A model generated the notes under the pieces. It was not told the origin of the DNA. It searched no databases and was given only the letters and a program-made list of their open reading frames with translations. Positions 20,436 to 29,641 of a DNA stretch of 39,230 nt are shown here, piece by piece. Source of the stretch: Pseudomonas sp. TH10. GTDB lineage: Bacteria > Pseudomonadota > Gammaproteobacteria > Pseudomonadales > Pseudomonadaceae. The position numbers were made by a program, and so were the translations under genes. The DNA lies in the NCBI RefSeq assembly GCF_016651255.1, contig NZ_JAEKEG010000081.1:1-39230 (forward strand), written 5' to 3'. The stretch's first letter is position 1, and each line of letters begins with the position of its first letter.

Positions 20436-20761
20436 CAGACCGTATTCGCGGGCAATAATGATGAATGAGCAAGCTTGCTCGCGAAAAGCCCGAGAACGCC
20501 GCGAGGGGTCGGGCTTACGCATTAAATAATAGAACATTTCAACCAATCAACTGCCCACCGAAGATTCATCCTACAAAACAACAAGAAAAAACCTACAACT
20601 AAAAATCATGCTCCACCACCCTATATCATTGAACAACAGAAAAACCTCTGATATTAATAATCACTTGGGAAAAACTTCGCAAGTGAGTCGCACACTGACG
20701 AGCACCTTCAACTGTATTCTACAAGCGCCTAAATACGCAGCCCTTAAAAAACAGGCACCTC
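20436..20761. other. AT-rich intergenic region upstream of the ABC exporter
   Basis: The first 60 bp carry a REP-like palindrome. From about 20540 the DNA becomes visibly AT-rich, unlike most of the window. Only one open frame of 97 codons (20608-20901) crosses it; it has no ribosome site and overlaps the exporter start in another frame, so I do not call it. This composition change suggests acquired DNA starting near here and continuing into the ABC gene. Confidence 0.5.
20467..20484. repeat. REP-like remnant (GAGCAAGCTTGCTC palindrome)
   Basis: The sequence GAGCAAGCTTGCTCGCGA is a perfect 14-bp palindrome with a REP-like GCGA tail. It lies 31 bp after the stop of the small acidic gene. It may serve as a transcript end, but a T run is absent. 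Confidence 0.5.
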
Positions 20762-22462
20762 ATGCAAACTCTTATCAGAACAACTTGCCAGAAGCATGCA
20801 GGGCTGCTGACCTCAACCATCACCACAATCATCGCGCTAAAGCTTATAGCTCTAGCGCCACCTTTGTTGCTTGGAAAAATTGTCGACGCGCTACACACTG
20901 ACAATCACGCAGACCTCAATATACTTCTGCTGCTAACCGCCGGCTATACACTAGCGGGATGCCTTCAAGCGATTATAAACCCTCTACAAATATTCTTTTT
21001 ATCCAAACTTGTGCAGCAAGTGACAATGAACGCCTCCATCGACTGGATTGCAAAATTAATGCGCAAAGAGTTCCTCCAGTTCAGCTCGTGGCGCATCGGG
21101 CAATTCATAAAATCAGTAGAGCGGGGAATTACAGCGCACGAGCAACTATTAACGTTTTTCGTTACCACTGGACTTCCGCTGTGCCTGGAATTCCTTATCG
21201 TAGGCGGTGCATTTTATTATATGGGTGGCGCTAAAGTATTCCTGGCGATGACCGGCCTTGGCATCGTTTACCTGTTCGTCACCCATCGAATCATCCGCTG
21301 GCGCAGAAAGCACATTGATGCCGTCAATGAGCAAGAGGATGAAGTCAGCGCACTGCTGTACAACACCTTGAGCTCCGGCAAATGTATCAAACTGGAAGGT
21401 GCTGAATTCTGCGCAACTGAACGGCTGAACCGCGCCTTCAATAACTACGCCAAAGCGGCGGTCACCGTAGCAAGCTCAGGTGGTTTCCTCACCGGGGCAA
21501 AAGTACTGTTTGTCAGTCTTTCAACGGGAGGCCTTCTCGGATGGGGCGTCTTCGATCAGTTGTCGGGAGAGCGAGGCATCAGCGTTGGGCAACTGGTCGC
21601 CATATTCTCAATTGCAGGTAGCTTTTTACTTAATATCACCGCGCTGAGCGAAGGCTATCGGGTGCTGGATCAGTTTCTCGCGGACCAGCGTCACCTCCAG
21701 CAGTTACTGGCATTGCCAGACTTTGACGACGACAGTCGCCGCGCCGAAAAAACCTCCGGTGAGCAATCTAAATTGGTGCTCGCACCCTGCGTGATCACCG
21801 ACGGCGGCAGCGTCCGGTTGAGGATCGAGAAAGCTTTATTTTCACACAAGGCCAGTCCGTCGCCATCACGGGCCCCAGCGGCGCGGGTAAATCGACCTTT
21901 CTGGAAGCGCTGGTCGGTTTGAATGTGTCGGCAAGAAATTCGCTTAGCCTGGACGGCACGTGCGTTTCCAGGTTGAACGCCCAGGCACACTTGCAACTCC
22001 TGAGGTATTGCCCTCAATCACCGCAGTTCCTGGAGGGTTCCTTTGACAGATCAGTGCTATTTGGAATCGCCCCCTCTCCAGCGTTGAATCAGGCAATACA
22101 GCGACTCGACCTTGAAGATATCGTTTCCCAGCGCCACCTCACTGAAAACGCCTCCAATGTTTCTGGCGGCGAAGCTAAACGCCTGTCTCTGCTCCGGCTG
22201 ATCAACCGGCCAGGGCGTTTTAATCTGTTCGACGAGCCCAGTGCGTCGATCGAGCCGAAAACTGGCCGGCCCGGTGTGGGATTTGCTTTTCGACACCTTC
22301 GCCGGGCGGGGATTGATTTGTGTGACACACGATGTCGGCCACTTGCACCGTTTTGATCGCGTGATCGTCATGCACAACGGGGCAGTCGTTGAAGATGGGC
22401 CATGGTGTGAGTTAGTCAACCGGGGGACGGTGACATCCTTGTTGAGCGACCTTCAGCCATAG
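20762..22462 (+). pseudogene. ABC exporter half-transporter (6-TM permease fused to ATPase), frameshifted
   Basis: The start at 20762 (MQTLIRTTCQKH) has only a weak ribosome site. The first about 300 residues form six membrane segments typical of an exporter: LLTSTITTIIALKLIALAPP, LNILLLLTAGYTLAGC, TFFVTTGLPLCLEFLIVGG, VFLAMTGLGIVYLFV, LFVSLSTGGLLGWGVF and LVAIFSIAGSFLLNI. The ATPase shows Walker A GPSGAGKST, a Q-loop YCPQSPQFL, an altered signature NVSGGEAKRLSLLRL, Walker B FNLFDEPSASIE and the H-loop VTHDVGHL. The frame breaks near 21820 (one base missing) and at the A run 22258-22261 (one base extra); corrected, it has 566 residues. GC is lower than neighbours in the first half. No peptide substrate gene was found beside it, so the cargo is unknown. 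Confidence 0.8.
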
Positions 22463-22615
22463 AAAAGACACGCTGCGCATGAGCAACCGCCATTCAATTC
22501 CCCCATTTCACGCAAAAAGCCGTTAGTCGCCACCCCCACCATGCATTAAAGTAACGCCCCCAGCCCTCGGCGTTATCGCAACGTCTGCGGTCACCCTTTC
22601 CAGGAACAGTCATCG

Positions 22616-23575
22616 ATGGAACATCGTGAAGCGCTGCTGGCGCTGCGAACCTTTCTTTCAACGCAGATTCTCGGCCAGGAAAAACTCATCGAGCGTCTGC
22701 TCATCGCCTTGCTCGCCGACGGCCACATGCTGGTCGAGGGCGCTCCGGGTCTGGCCAAGACCAAAGCGATCAAAGAACTCGCCGAGGGCATCGAAGCCCA
22801 GTTCCATCGCATCCAGTTCACCCCCGACCTGTTGCCGGCCGACATCACCGGCACCGAGATCTATCGCCCGGAAACCGGCAGTTTCGTGTTCCAGCAAGGG
22901 CCGATTTTCCACAATCTGGTGCTGGCGGACGAAATCAACCGTGCGCCGGCCAAGGTGCAATCGGCGCTGCTCGAAGCCATGGCCGAGCGTCAGGTCAGTG
23001 TCGGCCGCAGCACGTACGAACTGTCACCGCTGTTTCTGGTGATGGCGACGCAAAACCCCATCGAACAGGAAGGCACGTACCCACTGCCCGAGGCCCAGCT
23101 CGACCGCTTCCTGATGCACGTCAAAATCGGCTTCCCCGACGCTGCGGTCGAGCGCCGGATCCTGCAGCAGGCCCGCGGCGAAGCACTTAACGGTGAAACC
23201 AAACCCGAGCGCCGGGTCAGCCAGCAGGCGATCTTCGCCGCGCGCAAGGAAATCCTCGGTCTGTACATGGCTGACGCCGTGGAGGAGTACCTGGTGCAAC
23301 TGGTCATGGCCACCCGCACCCCGGGCAAGTTCGATCCGGAGATGGCCGAGTGGATCGCTTATGGTGCCAGTCCGCGTGGCTCGATTGCCCTCGACCGCTG
23401 CGCCCGCGCCCATGCCTGGCTGGCCGGTCGCGACTTCGTCAGCCCGGAAGACATTCAAGCCGTGCTGTTCGATGTGTTGCGTCACCGCATCATTCTGTCG
23501 TTTGAAGCCGAAGCCGCCGGCATCGATCAGGACCGGGTGGTCCAGCGGATTCTCGACGTCGTAGCCGTCGCTTGA
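22616..23575 (+). CDS. MoxR family AAA ATPase
   Basis: The 319-residue protein has Walker A GAPGLAKT at 42-49, Walker B LVLADE at 101-106, followed by the conserved INRAPAKVQSALLEAMAERQ, and the sensor region MATQNPIEQEGTYPLPEAQLDRF. MoxR proteins act as chaperone-like ATPases that work with VWA-domain partners on metal loading or assembly of target complexes. An AGGAACAG site precedes the ATG. It is the first gene of a six-gene run whose members all overlap or nearly abut. The promoter should lie in the 153-bp gap after the ABC gene. Confidence 0.95.
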   Translation: MEHREALLALRTFLSTQILGQEKLIERLLIALLADGHMLVEGAPGLAKTKAIKELAEGIEAQFHRIQFTPDLLPADITGTEIYRPETGSFVFQQGPIFHNLVLADEINRAPAKVQSALLEAMAERQVSVGRSTYELSPLFLVMATQNPIEQEGTYPLPEAQLDRFLMHVKIGFPDAAVERRILQQARGEALNGETKPERRVSQQAIFAARKEILGLYMADAVEEYLVQLVMATRTPGKFDPEMAEWIAYGASPRGSIALDRCARAHAWLAGRDFVSPEDIQAVLFDVLRHRIILSFEAEAAGIDQDRVVQRILDVVAVA

Positions 23576-23580
23576 CCTCG

Positions 23581-24526
23581 ATGAACAGTCTCCCGCTGCC
23601 CGAGCCGGGCATTCGTGTCAGCCTCGCCGAGTTGATCGAAATGCGCCATCGCGTACGCGAAGTGCAGTTGTTTTCCACGCCGAGCCAGCGCAGCCCGTTT
23701 GATTGGCCTGCATCACTCCAAGCTCCGCGGCCGGGGCGTGGATTTCGATCAGGTACGGGTCTACCAGGCCGGCGACGATGTGCGCACCATCGATTGGCGC
23801 GTCACCGCGCGCACCCAGGAACCCCACACCAAGTTGTTCCATGAAGAACGCGAGCGGCCGATCTTTATCATGGTCGAACAGAGCCGCCGGTTGTTTTTCG
23901 GCTCCGGGCTGATGTTCAAGTCGGTGCTGGCTGCCCAGGCAGCGAGCCTGATCGGCTGGGCTGCGTTGGGCCATAACGACCGCGTGGGCGGCCTGGTGTT
24001 CGGCGACAATGAGCATTACGAGATCAAGCCGCGCCGCAGCAAACAGAGCCTGTTGCAACTGCTCAACCGCCTGGTGCGGGTCAACCAGTCCCTGCACACC
24101 GAGGGCGAGACCCATCGCGACGCCCTCAACCTGGCCCTGCGCCGCGCCCGGGAAGTGTTGCGTCCAGGCAGCCTGGTGATCGTGATCTGCGATGAGCGCG
24201 CCCTGACGGAAGGCTCCGAGCAACAGCTGAGCCTGTTATCCCGCCACTGCGACCTGCTGCTGCTGCCGGTGTCCGATCCCCTCGATCATGCTTTGCCCGC
24301 TGCGGGGCTGTTGCGCTTTGCCGAGCGCGGAGCGCAACTGGAACTCGACACCCTCAATTTCGAGCTGCGCCAGGCCTATCGCGCCCAGGCTGAAGCGCGC
24401 GTCGCCCGCTGGGAACTGCTGGCGCAGAAGTTGCGTGTGCTGCTGATGCCCCTGAGCACCCAAAGTGAAATGGTCGAGCAGCTGCGCGAGTACCTCAACC
24501 CGCAAAAACCGGGGAAAGGTCGATGA
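23581..24526 (+). pseudogene. DUF58 domain protein, frameshifted in a T run
   Basis: The start at 23581 (MNSLPLPEPGIRV) lies six bases after the MoxR stop; the TTG at 23572 is an alternative. The first 40 residues (SLAELIEMRHRVREVQLFSTPSQRSP) continue, after removing one T from the run 23698-23700, into LIGLHHSKLRGRGVDFDQVR and the DUF58 signature VYQAGDDVRTIDWRVTARTQ, with HTKLFHEERERPIFIMVEQS. Corrected length is 314 residues. DUF58 proteins have a VWA-like fold and accompany MoxR, where they are thought to be partners of the ATPase. The stop overlaps the DUF4381 start by ATGA. The indel is probably a sequence error. Confidence 0.85.
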
Positions 24527-25017
24527 GCAGCCTCGATCAATTGCAACCGCTGATCACCCCCTCCCCGATCGGTTTCTGGCCACCCGCGCCCGGCTGGTGG
24601 CTGCTGCTGTTGCTGCTGCCACTGCTCGGCTTCGGCCTGTGGCAACTGCGCCGGCTGATTCCGGACAAGCGCCCGATCGTGCGCGCCGAGCAACCGCTGG
24701 ACCCGGTACGGGTCGCCGCCCTGGCGGAACTGGCCATGATGCCCAAACCCTACGATGGCGCCCCGGCAGGCGCCTGGTTGCAGCAACTCAACGGGCTGCT
24801 CAAACGCCTGTGCCGAAACCACTACCCCTACAGCCAGAGCCACACGCTCAACGGGCGCAAATGGCTGGCGTTCCTCGATAACCGCTGCCCGGCTGCCGGC
24901 CTGACGCGCTGGATGGTGCTGGTCGAAGGTGCCTACAAGCCCGAGTGCAAACTCGATGACAAGGCCATCGCCGGCCTGACCCAGGCCATCGACACCTGGA
25001 TTCGCAAACATGTTTGA
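24523..25017 (+). CDS. DUF4381 membrane protein
   Basis: The 164-residue protein has one N-terminal membrane segment (APGWWLLLLLLPLLGFGLW, about 22-41) after a short leader with PSPIGFWPPAPGWW, a basic stop-transfer patch, and a soluble C-terminal part with LNGLLKRLCRNHYPYSQSHTLNGRKWLAFLD, a pattern seen in DUF4381. These small proteins occur in the MoxR-BatABD gene cluster. It overlaps the gene before it by 4 bases and the VWA gene after it by 8. Function is not known. Confidence 0.9.
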   Translation: MSSLDQLQPLITPSPIGFWPPAPGWWLLLLLLPLLGFGLWQLRRLIPDKRPIVRAEQPLDPVRVAALAELAMMPKPYDGAPAGAWLQQLNGLLKRLCRNHYPYSQSHTLNGRKWLAFLDNRCPAAGLTRWMVLVEGAYKPECKLDDKAIAGLTQAIDTWIRKHV

Positions 25018-26088
25018 GTTCGCCTGGCCGTGGATCTTCGCCCTGCTGCCGCTGCCCTGGTTGATGCGGGTGCTGCTGCCCGCGGCCGACAGTGGCGAGC
25101 CCGCACTGAAAGTCAGCTTTCTCAATGACCTTGAAGGCCTGGCTCGACGTCGTGCCCGCGCCAATCTCCCGGCCTGGCGCCAGCAGGCACCGTACATTTT
25201 GCTGTGGCTGTTGTTACTGATGGCTGCTGCACGCCCGCAATGGCTCGGCGAGCCGCTGCCCATCGCCGCCAGTGGCCGCGACCTGCTGGTGGCCGTGGAC
25301 GTCTCCGGCTCCATGGATTTCCCCGACATGCGCTGGCAGGACGAAGACGTCAGCCGTCTGAATCTGGTCCAGCACCTGCTGGGGATTTCCTTGAGGGTCG
25401 CGAGGGCGATCGGGTCGGCCTGATCCTGTTCGGCAGCCAGGCCTACCTGCAAGCCCCGCTGACCTTTGACCGGCGCACCGTACGGGTATGGCTCGACGAG
25501 GCGCGCATCGGCATCGCCGGCAAAAACACCGCCATCGGCGATGCCATTGGCCTGGCCCTGAAACGCCTGCGATTGCGCCCGACCCACAGCCGCGTGCTGA
25601 TCCTGGTCACGGACGGCGCCAACAATGGTGGCGAGATCGATCCGCTGACGGCCGCGCGCCTGGCTGCCAATGAGGGCGTGAAGATCTACCCGATCGGCAT
25701 CGGCGCCGATCCCGAGGAAAGTGGCACTGCAGGTTTTCTCGGCGTCAACCCGAGCCTGGACCTAGACGAGCCGTCGCTCAAGGCGATCGCCGAAGTCACC
25801 GGCGGCCGCTACTTCCGCGCACGCGATGGCAAGGAACTGGAGTCGATCAAGGACACACTCGATCAACTGGAGCCGGTGACTCAGCAGCCGACCCAGGCGC
25901 GCCCGGCCCAATCGCTTTACCACTGGCCGCTGGCACTCGCACTGGTGTTGAGCATGTTGCTGGTGGCCCGCGAACGCTGGCCAAACAACCTGCTGCAACG
26001 CCTGTTCACCAAGGAACTGTTCTTGCAATCGCAACTGCCCGACTGGCGCAGACGACTTGAGCGCCTGCGCCTGCGGAGACGCCGATGA
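25010..26088 (+). pseudogene. VWA domain membrane protein (BatA-like), frameshifted in a G run
   Basis: The start at 25010 (MFEFAWPWIFALLPLPWL) lies within the end of the DUF4381 gene. A hydrophobic N-terminus, a second membrane segment (YILLWLLLLMAAA, about 62-74) and the VWA domain follow. The metal-ion motif DVSGS is intact at 97-101, with TDGANNGG later. The frame breaks at 25381-25384, where one G is missing: the reading GISLRV should be GDFLEGREGDRVGLILFG. Corrected, the protein has 359 residues and ends with a C-terminal membrane helix (WPLALALVLSMLLVA) and a basic tail. The stop overlaps the start of the next gene by ATGA. It is an envelope VWA partner of MoxR by context. Confidence 0.86.
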
Positions 26089-27827
26089 GCGCGCTCTGGC
26101 CCTTCTGGTTCCGTCCTGCCTGGCTTCTGGTATTACCGCTGCTGGCCTGGTTGCTGTGGCAGCTGTGGCACCGGCAAAAACGTGCGGGTCGCTGGCAGAT
26201 GATCTTGCCGCCGGCCTTCCATGCGGCGCTGCTCAGTGGCGGCAGTGGACGCGATAGCAAGCTGCCTTGGGTGGCCCTCGGCCTGGCCTGGACGCTGGGG
26301 CTTGTGGCCCTGCTTGGCCCGGGCTGGGAGCGCGTCGAGCAAACCAGCCAGAAACCTGCCGACCCACTGGTGGTGGTGCTGGAGCTGACCCCGGAAATGC
26401 TCGCCACCGATGTGCCGCCAAACCGCCTGGAGCAAGCGCGACGCAAGCTGTTCGACCTGCTGCAGCATCGCAGCGATGCGCAAACGGCAATCGTTGTCTA
26501 TGCCGGCAGCGCCCATACACTGGTTCCCCTGACCGACGACCTGGCCACCAGCCGCAATCTTCTGGACGCACTCAAGCCATCGCTGATGCCGCAACCGGGC
26601 CATCGCGCTGACCTGGCAGTGATCAAGGCACTTGCGCTGCTCAAGCAGGCGTCGCTTGGCGACGGACGCATCCTGCTGATTGGCTCAACCCTCACCGAGC
26701 AGGAGCGCCAGGGCATTCGCCAGGCGTTGGGGGGCCAATCCACGCAATTGCTGATGCTCGGTGTTGGCACCGCCGAGGGCGCGCCGATCACCCAGGAGGA
26801 TGGCAGCTTCCTCAAGGACGACCAGGGCGCGATCCTGGTGCCTCGCCTCGATGAACCCGGCCTCAAAGCGTTCGCCAACGCCCTGGACGGCCGCTACCGC
26901 CACGCTCGCCTGGAGGACACCGACCTGCGTGCCCTCGGACTGTTTGACGGGCCACGGGCAATGCGCAACGACGGCCAGACACTGCGCCTCGACACCTGGG
27001 CGGATCAGGGTTACTGGCTGTTGTTGCCGCTGCTGTTGCTGGCGGCCTGCGCCGGTCGACGTGGCTGGCTGTTCTGCCTGCCGCTGCTGTTGCTGATGCC
27101 CCAGAAAAGTGATGCCTTCGAGTTCGAAGACCTGTGGTTGCGCCCCGACCAGCAAGGGCTGCACCTGCTCAAACAGAAACGCCCGGCCGAGGCCGCCCAG
27201 CACTTCCAGGATCCACAGTGGCAAGGTGTCGCGCTTTATGAAGCAGGCGACTACAGTGGCGCCGCCCAGCGGTTTGCCCGGGGCGACGACGCGCATGCCC
27301 ACTACAATCGTGGCAATGCCCTGGCTCGCAGCGGTGAACTCGAAGCGGCGCTGGACGCTTACGACCAGGCACTGGAACGCCAGCCGGATCTGCGTCCGGC
27401 GCTGACCAACAAGGCGCTGGTAGAAGACCTGCTCAAACACAAGACCACCCCACCGGCGGTCGAGCCGCAGCAGGAACCCGACCAGCCGTCACCGGCTTCC
27501 GAGCCCGAGCCGGCCCCTGGCGCCGCGACCCAGCCTGCCAGCGAAGGCGAGTCCGCCAGCGATGCACCGCAGGCCAGCACGGAGCCCGGCGAAGATGAGC
27601 CGACTACCCCGCCAAAACCCGGGGCCAATGAAGTGCCCGGCAGCGAGCTGGGCGATGAACAGCACACCACGCCGCCGCAGCGTCCGGCCGACGAGGCGAT
27701 TGACGGCGAGCAGCGCCAGGCCCTGGAGCAATGGCTACGCAAGATCCCGGATGACCCGGGAGAGTTGCTCAGACGCAAATTCTGGTACGAACAGCAACAA
27801 CATCAGGATCAGGAAAACACTCGATGA
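26085..27827 (+). CDS. VWA plus TPR membrane protein (BatB/BatC-like fusion)
   Basis: The 580-residue protein has two N-terminal membrane segments (about 10-28 and 62-80), a VWA-type domain, a third hydrophobic region (about 310-345), a TPR block (AEAAQHFQDPQWQGVALYEA, AHAHYNRGNALARSGELEAA, about 365-440), then a long Pro/Glu/Ser/Thr-rich tail, ending in EQWLRKIPDDPGELLRRKFWYEQQ, which is characteristic of these proteins. The metal site is degenerate: ELTPEM at 100-105 stands where DxSxSM is expected. Separate BatB and BatC proteins of other bacteria appear fused here. It overlaps both neighbours by ATGA. A role in envelope stress tolerance with MoxR is suggested by the context only. Confidence 0.92.
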   Translation: MSALWPFWFRPAWLLVLPLLAWLLWQLWHRQKRAGRWQMILPPAFHAALLSGGSGRDSKLPWVALGLAWTLGLVALLGPGWERVEQTSQKPADPLVVVLELTPEMLATDVPPNRLEQARRKLFDLLQHRSDAQTAIVVYAGSAHTLVPLTDDLATSRNLLDALKPSLMPQPGHRADLAVIKALALLKQASLGDGRILLIGSTLTEQERQGIRQALGGQSTQLLMLGVGTAEGAPITQEDGSFLKDDQGAILVPRLDEPGLKAFANALDGRYRHARLEDTDLRALGLFDGPRAMRNDGQTLRLDTWADQGYWLLLPLLLLAACAGRRGWLFCLPLLLLMPQKSDAFEFEDLWLRPDQQGLHLLKQKRPAEAAQHFQDPQWQGVALYEAGDYSGAAQRFARGDDAHAHYNRGNALARSGELEAALDAYDQALERQPDLRPALTNKALVEDLLKHKTTPPAVEPQQEPDQPSPASEPEPAPGAATQPASEGESASDAPQASTEPGEDEPTTPPKPGANEVPGSELGDEQHTTPPQRPADEAIDGEQRQALEQWLRKIPDDPGELLRRKFWYEQQQHQDQENTR

Positions 27828-29464
27828 CCCGCTTCACCGCTCTCTTGCTGCCCCTGCTGATCTGCTCGGCCACCGCCCAGGCGGCCGAGCTGACCGCCAG
27901 CGTGGATCGCAGTCGCCTGAATTCCGGCGAGACGGTCGAGCTCACCCTCGAAACCAGTGATGTCACGCAGTTCGGCAAACCCGACCTGACACCGCTGGAA
28001 CCGCTGTTCGAAGTGCGCGGCACGCGGCAGGTCAACCAGCTCAACACCCTCAATGGCGACAACCGGGCCACCACCCGCTGGATCGTCACCCTGCTGCCCC
28101 GGCAGAACGGCAGCGTGGTGATTCCGCCGCTGCAAATGGGTGATGTGCAGAGCCAGCCGATCACCGTGCAAGTGGTCGAGGGCGAAACCCAGGACGGCGC
28201 GAAAAAGCTGCAGCCGGTATTCCTCGAAGTCAGCCTGGATCAGCCCAGCGTGTACGTGCAGGCCCAGGCGATCCTGACCTTGCGCATTTATCACTCGGTG
28301 TCGCTGTACGACGACAGCAGCCTGACGCCCTTGCAAATCCCCGATGCGCGCATTGAGCAATTGGGCGAGTCGCGGACCTACGAGAAAGTCATCAACGAAG
28401 TGCGCCACGGCGTGATCGAGATGCGCTATGCCATCTACCCGCAGCACAGCGGCGAATTGACCATTCCGGCGCAGGTCTTCAGCGCCACCCTGGTCGATAC
28501 GCAACCGGCCCCGGACGGCGACGCCCAGGCGCCGAAATCCGGAAAACTGATGCGCGTTGGCTCCCCGGCCATTCTGCTCGACGTCAAGGCCAAGCCCGCC
28601 ACCTGGCCGGCCGACGTACCCTGGCTGCCTGCGCGCAGCATCAGCCTGAGCGAAAGCTGGAACCCACCTGCAGACCAGGCTCAAGTGGGCAACTCACTGA
28701 CCCGCAGCCTGACCCTGAAGGCCGAGGGCCTGGCCAGTTCGCAGCTGCCACCGTTGCCGGCCACCGAGATCAATGGGCTACGCCGCTATCCCGATCAACC
28801 GGTACTGGCCAACCACAACGGTGAACGCGGCCTGGTCGGCAGCCGCGAGGAACGCGAGGCCCTGGTACCGACCCGCAGCGGTGCGATCGAGTTGCCTGCC
28901 GTCGAGGTGGTCTGGTGGAACACCTTCGAAGATCACCTGGAGCACACCAGCCTGGCCGCACAAACCCTGCAAGTGGCCAACAACCCCAGCCTGGTGGTGG
29001 ACACCCCCGCGAGCACCCCGCAAGCCATGAGCAGCGCCGACAGCGAAACCCTGTGGTGGTGGAAACTCAGCACATTGCTTCTGGCCTGCACCACATTACT
29101 GGGGTTCGGCCTGTGGTGGCGTGCCCGCTGGCAACCGGCGATCCTGCGGGCTGCGCAGGCAGGCCCGAGCCCGCGTACCGTGCTCGACGAGCTCAAGCGC
29201 GCCTGCCAGGCCAACGATTCCCACGCCACCCGCCAGGCCCTGGATGCCTGGGCTCGACAACAACCGGAAACCCTGGCCGACATGGCCGCGCGCTTCGTCC
29301 CGCTGTCCGATGCCCTGGACGGCCTCAATGGCGCCCTGTACAGCGAAACCGGCCAATATTGGCAAGGCGATGACCTGTGGCGGGCGATCAAGGCGATCCC
29401 GATTGCCGAGCGGGTCCAGGACCCGGTGGGCGACAGTGGCCTGCCGCCGTTGTATCCCAAATAA
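27824..29464 (+). CDS. BatD family protein
   Basis: The 546-residue protein has a signal peptide (MTRFTALLLPLLICSATAQA, cleavage after AQA near residue 20), a large beta-rich periplasmic part (AELTASVDRSRLNSGETVEL, RTRQVNQLNTL, TTRWIVTLLPRQNGSVVIPP), which matches the BatD oxygen-tolerance family, and one membrane helix near residues 405-427 (WWWKLSTLLLACTTLLGFGLWW), followed by a cytoplasmic helical tail. It closes the MoxR-VWA operon, and a REP pair follows. The start overlaps the VWA/TPR stop by ATGA. Confidence 0.92.
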   Translation: MTRFTALLLPLLICSATAQAAELTASVDRSRLNSGETVELTLETSDVTQFGKPDLTPLEPLFEVRGTRQVNQLNTLNGDNRATTRWIVTLLPRQNGSVVIPPLQMGDVQSQPITVQVVEGETQDGAKKLQPVFLEVSLDQPSVYVQAQAILTLRIYHSVSLYDDSSLTPLQIPDARIEQLGESRTYEKVINEVRHGVIEMRYAIYPQHSGELTIPAQVFSATLVDTQPAPDGDAQAPKSGKLMRVGSPAILLDVKAKPATWPADVPWLPARSISLSESWNPPADQAQVGNSLTRSLTLKAEGLASSQLPPLPATEINGLRRYPDQPVLANHNGERGLVGSREEREALVPTRSGAIELPAVEVVWWNTFEDHLEHTSLAAQTLQVANNPSLVVDTPASTPQAMSSADSETLWWWKLSTLLLACTTLLGFGLWWRARWQPAILRAAQAGPSPRTVLDELKRACQANDSHATRQALDAWARQQPETLADMAARFVPLSDALDGLNGALYSETGQYWQGDDLWRAIKAIPIAERVQDPVGDSGLPPLYPK

Positions 29465-29468
29465 GGTC

Positions 29469-29544
29469 AAAAGATCGCAGCCCGCAGCAGCTCCTGCAGA
29501 TGTACGCCGTCTCTTTGTAGGAGCTGCCGCAGGCTGCGATCTTT
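29469..29544. repeat. REP doublet (GTAGGAGCTGCC family, reversed orientation)
   Basis: GATCGCAGCCCGCAGCAGCT faces the reverse-complement arm GTAGGAGCTGCCGCAGGCTG. Here the outer ends are the GATCG sides, so the order of the arms is inverted relative to the other doublets in the window. The pair sits between the BatD stop and the sbcD promoter region. Confidence 0.8.
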
Positions 29545-29641
29545 CTGCCTTGGCCATTCCTGACTTTTTGCCAGTAAACTCTCCCCTTTCGCCGCTTTCA
29601 TTGTTCACGCGGCCATCACCTCATCTCCAACGGAGTTTGCC

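Noticed and set aside
20762..22462. The ABC gene as two separate permease and ATPase genes
   Set aside because: The breaks are one base each and the ATPase part lacks a ribosome site or start; the sum of the parts equals a normal exporter of about 566 residues.
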